DNA of 51,155 nucleotides from an uncultured Clostridia bacterium (GCA_947628615.1 CANRAO010000002.1:1-51155), one strand, 5' to 3'. Shown: positions 39,184 to 47,885, numbered from the stretch's first letter. The notes: generated from the letters alone by a model not told the origin. Made by a program: numbers and translations.

Positions 39184-40071
39184 ATGAAAAAAACATTAAG
39201 CATCATAACCTCAATAATTATGATGATAAGTCTATTTACATACATTATTCCGGTACAAGCAGCATCCATATATGATTGCGGCGATTATCAAATTGAAATA
39301 ATAAATGGTGTTCGTGTTGGAGACTGCATTATTACATCATACCGAGGCAATGAAGCATATCTTGAAATACCAGAAGTAATTAGCAGCGGACTTATTTCAG
39401 GAACGGTTCGAGAGATTTTTGGTTTTTCTTATACTAACTCTTTAATAAGTGTAACAATACCTAAAACCGCTGAAGTAATTGATATAAGTGCTTTTGAATA
39501 CTGTATCAACTTAGAAAAGATTACTATTCCCCCTTCAGTAAAAGAAATCAGGGAACTTGCTTTCAGAGGCTGTGATAAGCTAACTATTTACGGTTATACC
39601 AATACTGCAGCAGAAACATACGCAAAAGAAAATAATATACCTTTTGAAAGTATCGGCGTTTATACTGAGCCTACTACTTCTCCTACTACAGAAGCACCTA
39701 ACAAAACAGTGATAACTACAGCAAGACCTACTCATAATCCAACCAAAAATGAACCTACGATCAAAACAAAAAAGGCTACAATCAAGAAACTAAAGCCAAT
39801 AAAGAAAAAGACTTTAAAAGTAACCTGGAAAAAAGTAAGCGGAGCAAAAGGTTATGAGATAATGCTAGCTACTAATAGAAAATTCACAAAGAATAAGAGA
39901 ACACTTAAAGTTAAGAAAGGTTCTTCTACGAGTAAAGTTATCAAGAAGCTAAAGATCGGCAAAAGATACTATGTTAAGCTCAGAGCTTACAAAAATGTAA
40001 AAGTAGACGGATATACTGTTACCGCAAATGGACCTTGGTCTAACATTAAAAGAAGCAAAAAAATCAAATAA
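39184..40071 (+). CDS. Prophage-encoded secreted BspA-like protein with Lys-rich Fn3 domain
   Basis: 295 residues. A signal peptide (to VQAAS, about residue 28) is followed by one or two LRR_5/BspA-type repeats (FEYCINLEKITIPPSVKEIR, ELAFRGCDKLTIYGYTNTAA), a Thr/Pro linker and a ~100-residue lysine-rich fibronectin-like domain (TLKVTWKKVSGAKGYEIML; GKRYYVKLRAYKNV). The same C-terminal domain ends two host proteins of this window. It begins 18 bases after the lipoprotein gene, so the pair is an operon. The protein probably alters the lysogen's surface or its adhesion. Confidence 0.82.
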   Translation: MKKTLSIITSIIMMISLFTYIIPVQAASIYDCGDYQIEIINGVRVGDCIITSYRGNEAYLEIPEVISSGLISGTVREIFGFSYTNSLISVTIPKTAEVIDISAFEYCINLEKITIPPSVKEIRELAFRGCDKLTIYGYTNTAAETYAKENNIPFESIGVYTEPTTSPTTEAPNKTVITTARPTHNPTKNEPTIKTKKATIKKLKPIKKKTLKVTWKKVSGAKGYEIMLATNRKFTKNKRTLKVKKGSSTSKVIKKLKIGKRYYVKLRAYKNVKVDGYTVTANGPWSNIKRSKKIK

Positions 40072-40073
40072 AT

Positions 40074-40109
40074 AAAAACGCCCCTGCGGTGCGCCAACAC
40101 CACAGAGGC
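40074..40109 (-). terminator. Minus-strand terminator behind the cargo genes
   Basis: The minus-strand RNA forms a 12-bp stem (40098-40109 with 40080-40091, two G-U pairs) followed by GTTTTTATTT. As with the one at 38423 the plus-strand version has mismatches, so it faces leftward. Confidence 0.55.
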
Positions 40110-40132
40110 AAACGAATTAATCCCAGTCTCTA

Positions 40133-40160
40133 AAAAGGGCTAATTCTGCCCTTTTATTTT
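40133..40160 (+). terminator. Terminator between cargo and integrase
   Basis: AAAAGGGC (40133-40140) pairs with GCCCTTTT (40148-40155), loop of seven, then ATTTT. It ends the cargo transcript before the integrase. Confidence 0.7.
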
Positions 40161-40200
40161 AGCATAACATTTTTTGTATGTCAAGATAGGAGGAAAATTT

Positions 40201-41331
40201 ATGCCAATTTACAAAATGAACGGCAAAAAAGACGGAAAACAAAAATATCGAGTGCGTGTCAATTATACTGATAGACTAGGAAAGGCAAGACAAATAGATC
40301 GTGTTGCCTATGGTCTTGATGAAGCCAAACAGCTTGAAAGAGAATTGAATTATCAGCTTAAGCATGAAACTCCAACGGCAAAAATGACAGTACAGGATTT
40401 ATACGACGAATATATCGAGGTTAAAAAACACGAAATCAGAGAAACATCACTTGACAAAACTAAGAAAAATTTAAAAAGATATGTTCTTGAACCTCTTGGA
40501 AATGTGAAAATTGATAAGTTAACTATTCCAGTCTTACAAAAATGGAAAGAAAACATTGAGCAGAAAAATCTTTCAATTAAAACTAGACAAAATAAATACA
40601 GTGAGTTTAGAGCATTATTGAATTATGCTGTAAAAATGGAATACCTTTCACAAAATCCTCTTATAAAGGTAGGTAATTTTAAAGCGCCCCTACAGCCTAA
40701 AAAAGAAATGCAGTATTACACAGCAGATGAATTTAAGAAATTTATACAAAAAGCAAAGGAAGAAGCCATACAAAGCGAAAATAAAGGATATATGCACAAA
40801 TGGCATTACTATGTGTTCTTTAACATTGCATTTTATACAGGGTTAAGAAAAGGTGAGATACACGCTTTGCAATGGACTGACATAAAAGACGGTTATTTAA
40901 GCGTTACAAAAAGCATAGCTCAAAAACTCAAGGGCGGCGACCGTATAACCCCTCCTAAAAACAGAAGCAGTATACGTACAATTCAAATGCCAGAGCCACT
41001 GATTCAAATTTTAAATGAACATTACGAAAGATGTAAAAGCATAATTGGTTTTAATGACAGCTATTACATTACCGGCGGAGAACGACCGCTAAGAGACACA
41101 AGTATCCAAAATGAACTTAAAAAATATGCTAAACTAGCAAATGTAAAGGCAATTCGTGTACACGATTTCAGGCATAGTCACGCTTCATTGCTAGCAAATG
41201 AAGGGATTAACATTCAAGAAATAGCTAGACGGCTTGGACACTCAAAAATCAATATTACTTGGGAAACGTATTCGCATCTTTATCCTAGAGAAGAAGAACG
41301 AGCAATAAACATCTTAAACAAAATCGTGTAA
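40201..41331 (+). CDS. int: Tyrosine-family phage integrase
   Basis: 376 residues from the ATG at 40201 (GGAGG seven bases upstream; an ATG 27 bases earlier has no such site). The N-terminus is an AP2-like arm-binding domain (KMNGKKDGKQKYRVRVNYTD), followed by a SAM-like core-binding domain. The catalytic set is present: Arg ~217 (YTGLRKGEIHAL), His321-x-x-Arg324 (HDFRHSHAS), His347 (RRLGHSKI) and Tyr357 (ETYSHLYP). It lies next to the 3' end of tRNA-Pro and would integrate there; no excisionase was recognised. Confidence 0.95.
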   Translation: MPIYKMNGKKDGKQKYRVRVNYTDRLGKARQIDRVAYGLDEAKQLERELNYQLKHETPTAKMTVQDLYDEYIEVKKHEIRETSLDKTKKNLKRYVLEPLGNVKIDKLTIPVLQKWKENIEQKNLSIKTRQNKYSEFRALLNYAVKMEYLSQNPLIKVGNFKAPLQPKKEMQYYTADEFKKFIQKAKEEAIQSENKGYMHKWHYYVFFNIAFYTGLRKGEIHALQWTDIKDGYLSVTKSIAQKLKGGDRITPPKNRSSIRTIQMPEPLIQILNEHYERCKSIIGFNDSYYITGGERPLRDTSIQNELKKYAKLANVKAIRVHDFRHSHASLLANEGINIQEIARRLGHSKINITWETYSHLYPREEERAINILNKIV

Positions 41332-41349
41332 AAAACGTGTAAGATAAAA

Positions 41350-41386
41350 AATACCGTCCTAAAAATAGGGCGGTATTACATTTTTG
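41350..41386 (+). terminator. Terminator after the integrase
   Basis: AATACCGTCCTA (41350-41361) pairs with TAGGGCGGTATT (41366-41377) with one U-G, loop AAAA, then ACATTTTT running up to the tRNA 3' end. Confidence 0.75.
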
Positions 41387-41460
41387 GTCGGAGTAACAAG
41401 ACTTGAACTTGCGACCTCTTGACCCCCAGTCAAGCGCGCTACCACCTGCGCCATACCCCG
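41385..41460 (-). tRNA. tRNA-Pro (GGG anticodon)
   Basis: The minus strand folds as a complete 76-nt tRNA with encoded CCA. Acceptor CGGGGTA/TACTCCG (one G-U), D arm GCGC/GCGC, anticodon stem CTTGA/TCAAG with loop CTGGGGG (anticodon GGG), T arm GCAAG/CTTGT with loop TTCAAGT. Its 3' end faces the integrase and is the presumed phage attachment site; the gene is intact. Confidence 0.95.
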
Positions 41461-41553
41461 ATAAAATAATTATACATCATTTTTTATCATTTGTCTAGCC
41501 CAAAATGGAATTTTTTCAGTCCTATTAATCTACAAATTATTGATTACTCCAAC

Positions 41554-42642
41554 TCACTTCTCAATAGCTATGAAAGGTATCTCCATCTCGTCTTTTGTAA
41601 GTCCTGCGTGAACTCCTATAAACTTGTTTTCTTTATTATAAATAGTTAGATCACTCACCGCAATAGCAATGTAATCTCCTAACATTTCATTGAATCGCTT
41701 GTGATTTTCACCACTGCCAAACAGCTCTTTAGCAATTACCTCTTCTTTGCAAAGCAGCATAAACTTGTCTCCGAAATGCTTATTGAATACTGCTTCAAAC
41801 TGCTTTTCCATTCCTTTTTTCACAAATAAATTCAATGCTCTCGGCTCAATTGAAGGCATTCGCAATAGACATTCCATAACATCAGGATAATCAGTTATAA
41901 CTACACCGTCTGAATTAATTTGCCCGTGATCTGCCGTGATAATGAGAAGAGTATCGCTCAAATCTTTTGACAGTTCCTTTGTCTGACGCTCTAACTCACG
42001 CAAAACACTTTTGCTCTTTTTAGAAAAACAACCTGTTCTGTGCATTATGCTGTCTGGCTCGTTCCAGTACGCATAGATATATTTCATGCCGTCCAAACTG
42101 CAAAGATGTTTTATTCTCATACATATATCACTGAAGTTCTGCGGATAAGGCTCTTTAAATGGAGTTACCTCATACGCCATAACTCCTGCCTCTTTTATCA
42201 TGTCCGCAACACGCAAGTATGGACAATATGTCCAAGCTGCATTGAATTCAGCTGCTTGATTGCCGTTGATATCTGTGTTGTTGAATACCGTAACATTCTT
42301 GTCAAGCTCTTTGTAGTAGCAATCCCAGCCGAGCCAGCTATGCTGATTCGGGAACAGCCCGCTGTCGATAGATGTGGTAGCAGAAACTGTCGTTGGAGGA
42401 AAAACAGACGTATATATTCCCTTTAAATTACTCCTGAAAAAGCCGTCTGAATCAAGGTTTTTCTCAACTATATTTCTGCCCATTCCGTCTAAAAGAAGAA
42501 CAACTACGTTTTTATACTGTTTTTTCAAAATCTCGTCTGCCATCGTAAGCGTTTTATTCGGGGCTTTCGCACCGAAATATTTTAGTACCGAACAGGCAAG
42601 ATTAGCAATGCAGTTATTGTAATCAGGATATAATAGTCTCAT
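41554..42642 (-). CDS. Alkaline-phosphatase-superfamily phosphodiesterase/pyrophosphatase
   Basis: 362 residues without a signal peptide. Superfamily motifs are present: VVVLLLDGMGRNIV (first metal Asp), SVFPPTTVSATTSIDSG (nucleophile Thr region), YWNEPDSIMHRTG (metal Asp/His), IITADHGQI (Asp-His) and GVHAGLTKDEM (His). This is the arrangement of nucleotide pyrophosphatase/phosphodiesterase-like and related cytoplasmic enzymes. Substrate unknown. It is the last gene of the minus-strand cluster with two HAD phosphatases, a methyltransferase and a NUDIX enzyme. Confidence 0.85.
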   Translation of the reverse strand: MRLLYPDYNNCIANLACSVLKYFGAKAPNKTLTMADEILKKQYKNVVVLLLDGMGRNIVEKNLDSDGFFRSNLKGIYTSVFPPTTVSATTSIDSGLFPNQHSWLGWDCYYKELDKNVTVFNNTDINGNQAAEFNAAWTYCPYLRVADMIKEAGVMAYEVTPFKEPYPQNFSDICMRIKHLCSLDGMKYIYAYWNEPDSIMHRTGCFSKKSKSVLRELERQTKELSKDLSDTLLIITADHGQINSDGVVITDYPDVMECLLRMPSIEPRALNLFVKKGMEKQFEAVFNKHFGDKFMLLCKEEVIAKELFGSGENHKRFNEMLGDYIAIAVSDLTIYNKENKFIGVHAGLTKDEMEIPFIAIEK

Positions 42643-42692
42643 ACTGCATTTCTCCTTAAATTAATATATTTATATAGCATAATCTAAATATT

Positions 42693-43385
42693 TTAAAGCA
42701 AAACCGATAAGTCAGACAGCTTATTTATAATATAATTCGGTTGAATTGAGTTTTTCTTATATAAATTATTTCTGTCAATAAGTATCGTACAAATTCCTAA
42801 CTGCTTTGGTCCCCAAATATCGTCAACTAATGAATCACCAATCATTGTTATTTCATCAGGTGTACACCTAAAACAGTTAAGTACATACTCAAACGCTTCT
42901 TTCTGAGGCTTAAAGAAACCTATCTCTTCACCAATAAATATGTAAGGAAAATATTTATCTAATCCTGTAGTTACTATTTTCTGCCTTTGCCCATCTGAAG
43001 GACCGTTTGTCAAAATCGCCAAAGTCACATCTTGTTCTTGGAGTTGTAAAATCGTTGGAATAACATCATCAAAAAGCTCTATTTTATTATTGATCTGATA
43101 CATAAATAACTCATTAAATTTTTCAGACAGGGCAATGTTTTTTGTGTAATTCATTGAACCCAGAACATCACTGTATCTTCTTATTCTATACTCATCTACC
43201 GTAATCTGTCCCAAAGAAAACTCTTTATATAGAATAGGTTCAATATTTTTATATCTTTTCCAAAACTTAAAGCTGTCTATGTTATTTTCATTAAGTAATG
43301 AAGATATTACTTCTCTTGCTTTTCTCTCTGCACTATTAAAATCACACAAAGTATTATCAAGATCAAACAGTAAATATTTGCTCAC
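42693..43385 (-). CDS. HAD family hydrolase (first of two)
   Basis: 230 residues from the GTG at 43385, seven bases after AGGTGAG (a GTG at 43397 overlaps that site). HAD motifs: LLFDLDNTL (motif I), ILTNGPSD (II), a lysine in FFKPQKEAF (III) and MIGDSLVDDIW (IV). YjjG-like phosphatase with a helical cap; substrate unknown. The C-terminal ~48 residues are nearly identical to those of the next HAD gene, although the rest is not close. Confidence 0.85.
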   Translation of the reverse strand: MSKYLLFDLDNTLCDFNSAERKAREVISSLLNENNIDSFKFWKRYKNIEPILYKEFSLGQITVDEYRIRRYSDVLGSMNYTKNIALSEKFNELFMYQINNKIELFDDVIPTILQLQEQDVTLAILTNGPSDGQRQKIVTTGLDKYFPYIFIGEEIGFFKPQKEAFEYVLNCFRCTPDEITMIGDSLVDDIWGPKQLGICTILIDRNNLYKKNSIQPNYIINKLSDLSVLL

Positions 43386-43422
43386 AGCTTTTCTCACCTA
43401 CTTATAACTCAATCCAAATCCT

Positions 43423-44106
43423 CTAAATATTTTCAAGCAACCCCGTTAAGTCTGACAGCTTATTTATAACATAATTCGGTTGTATTTCGTTTTTCTTATA
43501 TAAATTATTTCTGTCAATAAGTATCGTACAAATGCCTAACTGCTTTGGTCTCCATACATCATCAACTAAAGAGTCGCCCACAAATACGACTTCATTTGGT
43601 TTCAAATCACACTCCTGTAAAATTCCCTCATAAAAAGCTTTATCAGGCTTATAGCGTTTCAAACGCTCAGATGTGTAAATGTGTTCAGAATTAAAAATGT
43701 CTACATTATTAAATTTGAGATTTTGAAACAGCGGTTCATCATCTGTAGTCGAACCTATTATCAAATTATATTTGCTTTGAAGTACATGTAAAGTATCAAC
43801 CACTTCTGGAAAAAAATATCTGTTTTTCATAGTGTCCAGCATAATGTTTACGTCTTTATGATAATCACCAAAAATTCCGTACTCGTTATATAATTCGCCC
43901 AGACTTTTTTCAAATATGTCTTTTTCCAATAAAAATTCACTGTGGTTTCTTTTGTAATGATTATTTTTCTCTTTCCACTTGCTATAAAAAACCTCCGGAA
44001 TTATATCTTTATCATATTTGTTCAATATTTTTTTAACGGCACGAATTGAAGCGTCTCCTGTAGAAATCAATGTTCCATACACATCAAAAATAATTGACTT
44101 ATACAT
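43423..44106 (-). CDS. HAD family hydrolase (second of two)
   Basis: 227 residues. Motifs: IIFDVYGTLIS (I), IIGSTTDDE (II, with Ser-Thr in place of the usual Thr-Asn), RYKPDKAFYEGIL (III) and FVGDSLVDDVW (IV). It shares GICTILIDRNNLYKKN and the following tail with the first HAD protein at both protein and DNA level, including an identical ~45-base run. Neighbours overlap or lie within 40 bases, so one transcript is likely. Confidence 0.85.
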   Translation of the reverse strand: MYKSIIFDVYGTLISTGDASIRAVKKILNKYDKDIIPEVFYSKWKEKNNHYKRNHSEFLLEKDIFEKSLGELYNEYGIFGDYHKDVNIMLDTMKNRYFFPEVVDTLHVLQSKYNLIIGSTTDDEPLFQNLKFNNVDIFNSEHIYTSERLKRYKPDKAFYEGILQECDLKPNEVVFVGDSLVDDVWRPKQLGICTILIDRNNLYKKNEIQPNYVINKLSDLTGLLENI

Positions 44107-44139
44107 TGCAAGCCCTCCAATTCAACACATTAATTAAAT

Positions 44140-45018
44140 TTATTTAACTCCGCTGACAGCCAAAACCGTCGAGCTTGAAAAATCCCACAGCTTTTCGCCA
44201 CGTTTATACTGATTGATACGCTTGTCAAACCGCTTATTTATAAGCTCGATCAGCGTATCGTATTCGCACTTAGAAAGAGCGTCTGAATTTATATTCAATG
44301 CCTTTTGTACCGAGCATATGCTGTGCATTCTCTGAATATTTATCTGCTCAACAGCCATTTCGTATGACACCAAATAATTGTCAGGTGCGTAATCAACTAT
44401 TGTAAACATATTTACATTGACGTCTTTAAAACCATAATTTTCAAGCTGTTTGGGGTAATCATGCTCGTCCATTTCATAAATACCGACATTTGAAGCTATG
44501 GGATTTTCTCCTGCTTTGCTCCATGCCTTTTCAATAAGTCTTTGTTCTGTTTCGCTTATATCCGCATCAATATTTTTAACACCCAGCTTTGTGCGTACTG
44601 ACAAAACAACAATTCTGCCGCCGTTTTTCAAGACACGGTACTGCTCTTTAAAAAACGGCTCGTGCGGAATATGCTCGGAAACCGTATACGAATAACATAA
44701 GTCAAACAAATTATCTCCAAACGGCAAAGAAGTCGCATCAGCATTTATAAACTGCACTCCAGTTTCTTTAGATTTTGCCTTTGCATACTCAATATGTGCA
44801 GAATCCAAGTCAACTCCTGTTATACTTACATTCGGAACATATTGTTTCAGCTTATGACAGAAAACTCCTCCTGCACACCCTATCTCAAGAATATTATCAC
44901 CGGATTTTGCACCGATAGCGTTCAGCCAAATGTCTTTATTCTGTTCATTGAATCTCATATCTCGGCTGCGGTAAAGCTCCTCTGTTGTCTGAATATATTT
45001 AGACCAGTTTACATTCAT
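44140..45018 (-). CDS. Class I SAM-dependent methyltransferase
   Basis: 292 residues from the ATG at 45018, seven bases after GGAGG. SAM motifs: NILEIGCAGGVFCHKL (I), ITGVDLDSAHIEYAK (II), FINADATSLPFGDNLFDLCY (III-IV) and YRVLKNGGRIVVLSVR (V-VI), the UbiE/Methyltransf_11 pattern. A ~130-residue C-terminal extension of unknown role follows. The substrate is unknown; the cluster of NUDIX, HAD and phosphodiesterase genes around it hints at a small-molecule or nucleotide pathway. Confidence 0.85.
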   Translation of the reverse strand: MNVNWSKYIQTTEELYRSRDMRFNEQNKDIWLNAIGAKSGDNILEIGCAGGVFCHKLKQYVPNVSITGVDLDSAHIEYAKAKSKETGVQFINADATSLPFGDNLFDLCYSYTVSEHIPHEPFFKEQYRVLKNGGRIVVLSVRTKLGVKNIDADISETEQRLIEKAWSKAGENPIASNVGIYEMDEHDYPKQLENYGFKDVNVNMFTIVDYAPDNYLVSYEMAVEQINIQRMHSICSVQKALNINSDALSKCEYDTLIELINKRFDKRINQYKRGEKLWDFSSSTVLAVSGVK

Positions 45019-45041
45019 TTTAAACCCTCCAATTAAGGCTA

Positions 45042-45536
45042 TCAATAATACTCAAGCAGCTTTTCATCGATGGGTGCAATCGGTTCTTTATTTTTGATAT
45101 TACTATATAATGCTAGCTTTATTATTTCGTCACGGTCATTAATACGATTGTAAATATCTTCAACGGTCATATTATTAAGAGTAATTCCAAAAAGTCCTCC
45201 GTATTCAACACGCTCATTGTCAGAAAAATAATCGGGCATCATCAGAAATTTCATTGCACCAAGATATGAATACTCTCCGTTTTCAATACCAAGCTCCTCA
45301 AAGCATTCTCGCACAATACATTCTCTTGCAGTTTCACCGTTCTCAATACAACCGCCAAAAATCTCATATCGGTTTCTCCACTTATTCCAACCGAGAAGAT
45401 AATCGTTCCCTATCTTCACAACTGCAAGGCAGTGAGTAAGTTGAGAACAGTTATTCAAAACATTTTCATCAGTATTATTCATTGAAATAAAAATATTCCC
45501 GTCATAATCCTTTATGATATAATCAGCAAATTCCAT
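45042..45536 (-). CDS. NUDIX hydrolase
   Basis: 164 residues from the ATG at 45536, with GAGG eight to nine bases upstream; an ATG at 45551 is the alternative. The NUDIX box reads GGCIENGETARECIVRECFE then ELG, with all catalytic glutamates. The first 40 residues (YDGNIFISMNNTDENVLNN) are outside the fold. It is the first gene of the five-gene minus-strand cluster ending at 41554. Confidence 0.85.
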   Translation of the reverse strand: MEFADYIIKDYDGNIFISMNNTDENVLNNCSQLTHCLAVVKIGNDYLLGWNKWRNRYEIFGGCIENGETARECIVRECFEELGIENGEYSYLGAMKFLMMPDYFSDNERVEYGGLFGITLNNMTVEDIYNRINDRDEIIKLALYSNIKNKEPIAPIDEKLLEYY

Positions 45537-45603
45537 ATCAATATTCCTCATAAAGCCCTAGTCGCTTTAAATAATTAGTTAAAGTATGGTTGAAGTATTT
45601 TCT

Positions 45604-45779
45604 AGGGAAGCCCTCTCTTGCAGGGCTTCCCCTCTTTTAAAACAGTCCACCGGACTATTTTAAAATTCACCTCTTGCGGAGCGCACTCCGTAAAGTATAT
45701 TTCGCCGACACCCGTCGGCGGCAAGGCTACGCCCTTGACCTGCAAGCCTTTTGAAAAAGGCTTGACCGAAAACTTTTGA
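45604..45779 (-). repeat. Multi-hairpin dispersed repeat, copy B
   Basis: Inverted copy of the element at 12931-13100, with the same hairpin order. The third stem reads CGCCGAC/GTCGGCG (45703-45720) where copy A has CGCTGAC/GTCAGCG, a compensated base-pair change. The 14-bp stem carries one change that stays paired (U-G) only in the RNA of this strand. A 67-codon frame across it (45602-45805) merely follows the repeat and is not a gene. Confidence 0.85.
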
Positions 45780-45808
45780 TAGCTTACGCTATGTTTTTTA
45801 TACATTGT

Positions 45809-46189
45809 CTAATCAACCTCAATAATTAATTCAAATAACTCCCCTATTCTCTCCTTATCGCCTATCAGCTCCAAAAAACCGAATAAGCACTCAAGGCTTG
45901 TTGCCTTTCTGTATTCAGCAGTACTTGCATGTTTGGGAACAGCCATTCCGCTTGCATTTCGCCCACGCTTTACAATATAGGCCTCAGTCTCGGTCAGTAT
46001 ATCTGAAATTTTGTCTATCGCTTTTGCCTGATACTCAGCACAAACCTTTTGAACAGTATGTTCATGCAGCTTACCTACAGGCATATTAGCCGAAAGCAAC
46101 AATTTTTTCCGTACCAGCCTTTCATAAACTGCGTCTCCCAAAAACGCAAGAGTCAAAGGACTGTATTGTTTAGCTTCTTTTTCAGTCAT
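45809..46189 (-). CDS. mrnC: Mini-ribonuclease III
   Basis: 126 residues: an RNase III catalytic domain without the double-strand RNA-binding domain, which matures 23S rRNA in bacilli. Signature LTLAFLGDAVYERLVRKKLL (with the catalytic Asp), the RGRNASG motif near the middle and EYRKATSLECLFGFLEL with the second acidic site. It lies 15 bases behind obgE and is probably cotranscribed with it. Confidence 0.92.
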   Translation of the reverse strand: MTEKEAKQYSPLTLAFLGDAVYERLVRKKLLLSANMPVGKLHEHTVQKVCAEYQAKAIDKISDILTETEAYIVKRGRNASGMAVPKHASTAEYRKATSLECLFGFLELIGDKERIGELFELIIEVD

Positions 46190-46203
46190 AATATCACCGT
46201 CAT

Positions 46204-47481
46204 TTATTCCATATATTCAAATTCAAAGTCAAAGATCGAAACCGTATCTCCCTCTTGTATACCCATTTCAACCAGCTTGTCTATTACACCAGAAGATTTC
46301 AGCACCCTCTGAAAATACTGAAGTGATGAATAGTCATCCATATTCGCAACACGAAGTATATCCCAAAGCCACTCTGCCTCTACAAAGTATATACCTTCCT
46401 CTTTTGTGATTTTGAAATCTCGGTTTACAGCTAGCTTTTCCTCAAGCTCAGCCTGCGTTAAAGGTTCTGCCTCGTAACGCTTAACAGGGGGCAATTCTTT
46501 AAGTTTATCCCAAATTGCGTTGCAAAGCTCTTTTGTACCTTTTGTTGTAACCGCTGAAATTGGTACAAACACATAACCCTTATCCTCAACAAAAGACTTA
46601 AATTCCACAATTTGCTCATCATTAGCCATATCGCATTTATTTCCCGCAACTATCTGTGGTACACGGCTCAGCTCCTCGCTGAAATTGAAAAGCTCTTTGT
46701 TTATTGCCATAAAGTCCTCTTTCGGATCTCTACCCTCAACGCCTGAAACGTCTACCATATGAACAATAAGCCTGCATCTTTCAACGTGCCTCAAAAACTC
46801 ATGCCCAAGACCTACTCCCTCGCTTGCCCCTTCGATAAGTCCGGGAATATCAGCCATAACAAAGCTCTCTGAATCTCCCATTGAAACCACTCCGAGAACG
46901 GGGGTAAGAGTAGTAAAGTGATAGTTTGCGATTTTAGGCTTTGCCGCCGAAACAACAGAGATAAGAGTTGATTTACCGACATTCGGGAAACCGACCAGAC
47001 CAACATCGGCAATTAATTTAAGTTCAAGCTGAACATTATAAGAATCGCCTTTAAATCCCGGCTTTGCAAACTTAGGAATCTGCCTTGTGGCGGTCGCAAA
47101 ATGTGCGTTTCCCCTGCCGCCCTTGCCGCCCTTGGCGATAACTACAGGTTCACTGTCTGAAATATCAGCAAGAATTCGACCGCTGTCTAAATCCTTTACA
47201 ACCGTTCCGACAGGCACTTTAATAATCAAATCCTGAGCGTTCTTTCCTGAACGGTTTTTCTTGTTTCCGTTCTCGCCCTTGCCTGCCTCATACTTTTTCT
47301 TATATTTAAAGTCGATCAGGTTAGACAGGCTTTTATCAGCAACAAAAACAATATCTCCACCCTTGCCGCCGTCTCCGCCGTCGGGACCTCCTGCGGCTAC
47401 ATATTTTTCACGGTGAAACGATACTGCTCCGTCTCCGCCGTCGCCTGCTTTTATAAAAATTTTAGCCTTATCTACGAACAT
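46204..47481 (-). CDS. obgE: GTPase Obg
   Basis: 425 residues. The N-terminal glycine-rich Obg domain (FIKAGDGGDGAVSFHREKYV, GGPDGGDGGKGGDIVF) is followed by the G domain: GFPNVGKST (P-loop), TTLTP (switch I), DIPGLIEGAS (G3) and NKCD (G4). The C-terminal OCT domain (EGIYFVEAEWLWDILRVANM) is present, as in Bacillota. Involved in 50S assembly and stress control. It follows the rplU-prp-rpmA group but is separated from rpmA by a terminator. Confidence 0.97.
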   Translation of the reverse strand: MFVDKAKIFIKAGDGGDGAVSFHREKYVAAGGPDGGDGGKGGDIVFVADKSLSNLIDFKYKKKYEAGKGENGNKKNRSGKNAQDLIIKVPVGTVVKDLDSGRILADISDSEPVVIAKGGKGGRGNAHFATATRQIPKFAKPGFKGDSYNVQLELKLIADVGLVGFPNVGKSTLISVVSAAKPKIANYHFTTLTPVLGVVSMGDSESFVMADIPGLIEGASEGVGLGHEFLRHVERCRLIVHMVDVSGVEGRDPKEDFMAINKELFNFSEELSRVPQIVAGNKCDMANDEQIVEFKSFVEDKGYVFVPISAVTTKGTKELCNAIWDKLKELPPVKRYEAEPLTQAELEEKLAVNRDFKITKEEGIYFVEAEWLWDILRVANMDDYSSLQYFQRVLKSSGVIDKLVEMGIQEGDTVSIFDFEFEYME

Positions 47482-47561
47482 AAATTACACTCCCTGAATT
47501 TCAAGTTGGGTTCATATATACATAAAACATATATAGTATAACACAAAATATTTACAAAAAC

Positions 47562-47592
47562 AAAAAATCCCCAAGCAGTATTGCTCAGGGAT
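47562..47592 (-). terminator. Terminator after rpmA
   Basis: On the minus strand ATCCC...TGC-type arms (47582-47592 with 47567-47577) pair and are followed by TTTTTTG. It separates the ribosomal-protein genes from obgE. Confidence 0.7.
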
Positions 47593-47603
47593 CAAATAAT
47601 CTT

Positions 47604-47885
47604 TTACGCTTGAGGATAAACAGAAACCTTTTTCTTGTCTCTTCCGAGTCTTTCAAACTTTACAACGCCGTCTGCTGTTGCAAACAATGTATCATCCTTA
47701 CCGCGTCCTACATTCATACCTGCATGAATGTGTGTTCCCCTCTGGCGAACCAAAATGTTTCCCGAAAGAACAAATTGACCGTCTGCTCTTTTAGCACCGA
47801 GCCTCTTTGACTCTGAATCACGTCCGTTCTTTGTAGAACCCATTCCTTTTTTATGTGCAAAAAACTGCATTGAAATTCTAATCAT
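47604..47885 (-). CDS. rpmA: 50S ribosomal protein L27 with cleavable N-terminus
   Basis: 93 residues. After a short N-terminal extension, [10 protein letters not shown], comes the mature L27 start [20 protein letters not shown]. The QFFA-HKKG junction corresponds to the site that the protease Prp cuts in Bacillota before the N-terminus can enter the peptidyl-transferase centre. Prp is encoded immediately upstream. The rest ([19 protein letters not shown]-like) is normal L27. Confidence 0.97.
   Translation of the reverse strand: MIRISMQFFAHKKGMGSTKNGRDSESKRLGAKRADGQFVLSGNILVRQRGTHIHAGMNVGRGKDDTLFATADGVVKFERLGRDKKKVSVYPQA

Larger units (their letters stand above)
19835..41384. mobile_element. 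Defective siphovirus-like prophage next to tRNA-Pro
   Basis: The right end is bounded by a tyrosine integrase (40201-41331) and tRNA-Pro (41385-41460), whose 3' end faces the phage, the usual arrangement for integration into a tRNA gene. Modules from right to left are: integrase, surface cargo, repressor and switch, early genes, HUH replication initiator, late regulator, terminase, head, connectors and tail tube to tape measure. The phage stops inside the tape-measure gene at about 19.84 kb. Baseplate, fibre, holin and endolysin genes and the left att copy are absent, so it should be unable to form particles or lyse the cell unless helped. Confidence 0.92.

Noticed and set aside
45602-45805. 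67-codon frame on the minus strand
   Set aside because: It follows the multi-hairpin repeat copy B through all its stems; no ribosome binding site and no protein-like conservation with copy A, where the frame is broken.
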